Positions 5,503 to 5,787 of a stretch of 5,787 bases of DNA are shown one piece after another. Source of the DNA: Desulfobacteraceae bacterium (lineage in GTDB: Bacteria > Desulfobacterota > DSM-4660 > Desulfatiglandales > Desulfatiglandaceae); NCBI GenBank assembly GCA_013203065.1, contig JABMQV010000718.1, positions 1 to 5,787 of the forward strand, in the 5' to 3' direction. The first letter of the stretch is position 1. Each line of letters starts with the position of its first letter. Both the position numbers and the translations under genes were made by a program. Below the pieces are notes generated by a model. It saw only the letters and a list, made by a program, of their open reading frames with translations, searched no databases and was not told the DNA's origin.

Positions 5503-5787
5503 CTATACGCCTGTGATTTCCTGATATTCGCCAAAGATTTCTCTCAGTGCACCACAGATCTCACCAACAGTGGCATAATGTTTTACACCCTCAATGATTG
5601 GAGGCATCACGTTGTTCTCATTTCCTTCGGGCTTCTCAGCAACGCGTTTTAGATCGTCGATAGCCTTTTGAACTTTCTGGTTATCTCTCGCTTTCCGCAG
5701 TTTCTTGAGGTTGGCAATATGCTCTTCAACCATGTCGGTATTTGCCCGATAGAGGGAACGGGTCTCCCGCGCTTCTTCTGACCGGAA
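5503..5787 (-). CDS. Acyl-CoA mutase catalytic (large) subunit, 3' end only
   Basis: The gene enters from the right edge; only its last 94 residues are present. The visible part matches the C-terminal helical region of methylmalonyl-CoA-mutase-type catalytic subunits: a basic helix LKKLRKARDNQKV, a helix-rich linker, then VMPPIIEGVKHYATVGEICGALREIFGEYQE, here split as MPPIIEGV and GEICGALREIFGEYQEI. It ends where split large subunits normally end, before the B12 domain, which is the next gene. The catalytic barrel and the residues that tell methylmalonyl-, ethylmalonyl-, isobutyryl- and 2-hydroxyisobutyryl-CoA mutases apart lie outside the window. An ATG at 5731-5733 is internal, not a start, since the family sequence continues upstream of it. 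Confidence 0.93.
   Translation of the reverse strand, partial: FRSEEARETRSLYRANTDMVEEHIANLKKLRKARDNQKVQKAIDDLKRVAEKPEGNENNVMPPIIEGVKHYATVGEICGALREIFGEYQEITGV

Noticed and set aside
5731..5733. ATG as the start of a separate 76-residue protein
   Set aside because: The frame stays open to the window edge, and the residues upstream continue the mutase large-subunit C-terminal region.
1..5787. CRISPR array, phage, defence or toxin-antitoxin genes
   Set aside because: No regularly spaced identical repeats with unique spacers and no proteins of those families were seen; the short arrays at 540-603 have no spacers.

Overview
The window looks like chromosome from an anaerobic, metabolically versatile bacterium, most likely Desulfobacterota (a sulfate reducer or syntroph). 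This is inferred from moderate GC, a separate-subunit B12-dependent acyl-CoA mutase next to CoA-ligase and dehydrogenase genes, and noncoding DNA rich in TGAACC-type short repeats and GGGGGCAGACCTT palindromes. No rRNA, tRNA or marker gene fixes the taxon.

Layout. Positions 1-857 hold no convincing gene. They contain a long near-perfect palindrome (147-210), a related half-site (316-324), a degenerate octamer array (540-579) and a heptamer array (584-603). Positions 858-1187 (+) encode a small four-helix membrane protein built from two similar halves; its start is set by a strong Shine-Dalgarno at 844-851. Positions 1188-1564 are a convergent intergenic stretch with a second TGAAC-repeat site and a hairpin. 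From 5787 leftward everything is on the minus strand: the 3' end of an acyl-CoA mutase catalytic subunit (5503-5787, cut by the window edge), its separate cobalamin-binding subunit (5073-5465), a 278-nt gap, an Asp/Glu/hydantoin-racemase-family protein (4012-4794), a 3-hydroxyisobutyrate-dehydrogenase-family protein (3146-3955) and an acyl-CoA synthetase (1565-3094).

How the genes may work together. The five minus-strand genes are co-oriented. Three of the four gaps are short (37, 56 and 51 nt) and each full gene has its own Shine-Dalgarno, so they plausibly form one operon or two adjacent units split at the 278-nt gap. A ligase to make a CoA thioester, a B12 mutase to move a branch in the carbon skeleton, a beta-hydroxyacid dehydrogenase and a cysteine-pair racemase or isomerase together suggest breakdown of a branched or substituted carboxylic acid. 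The substrate cannot be read from the sequence. The combination is the most interesting biology here, but each family is well known and the pathway is inference. I see no phage, CRISPR, toxin-antitoxin or defence genes.
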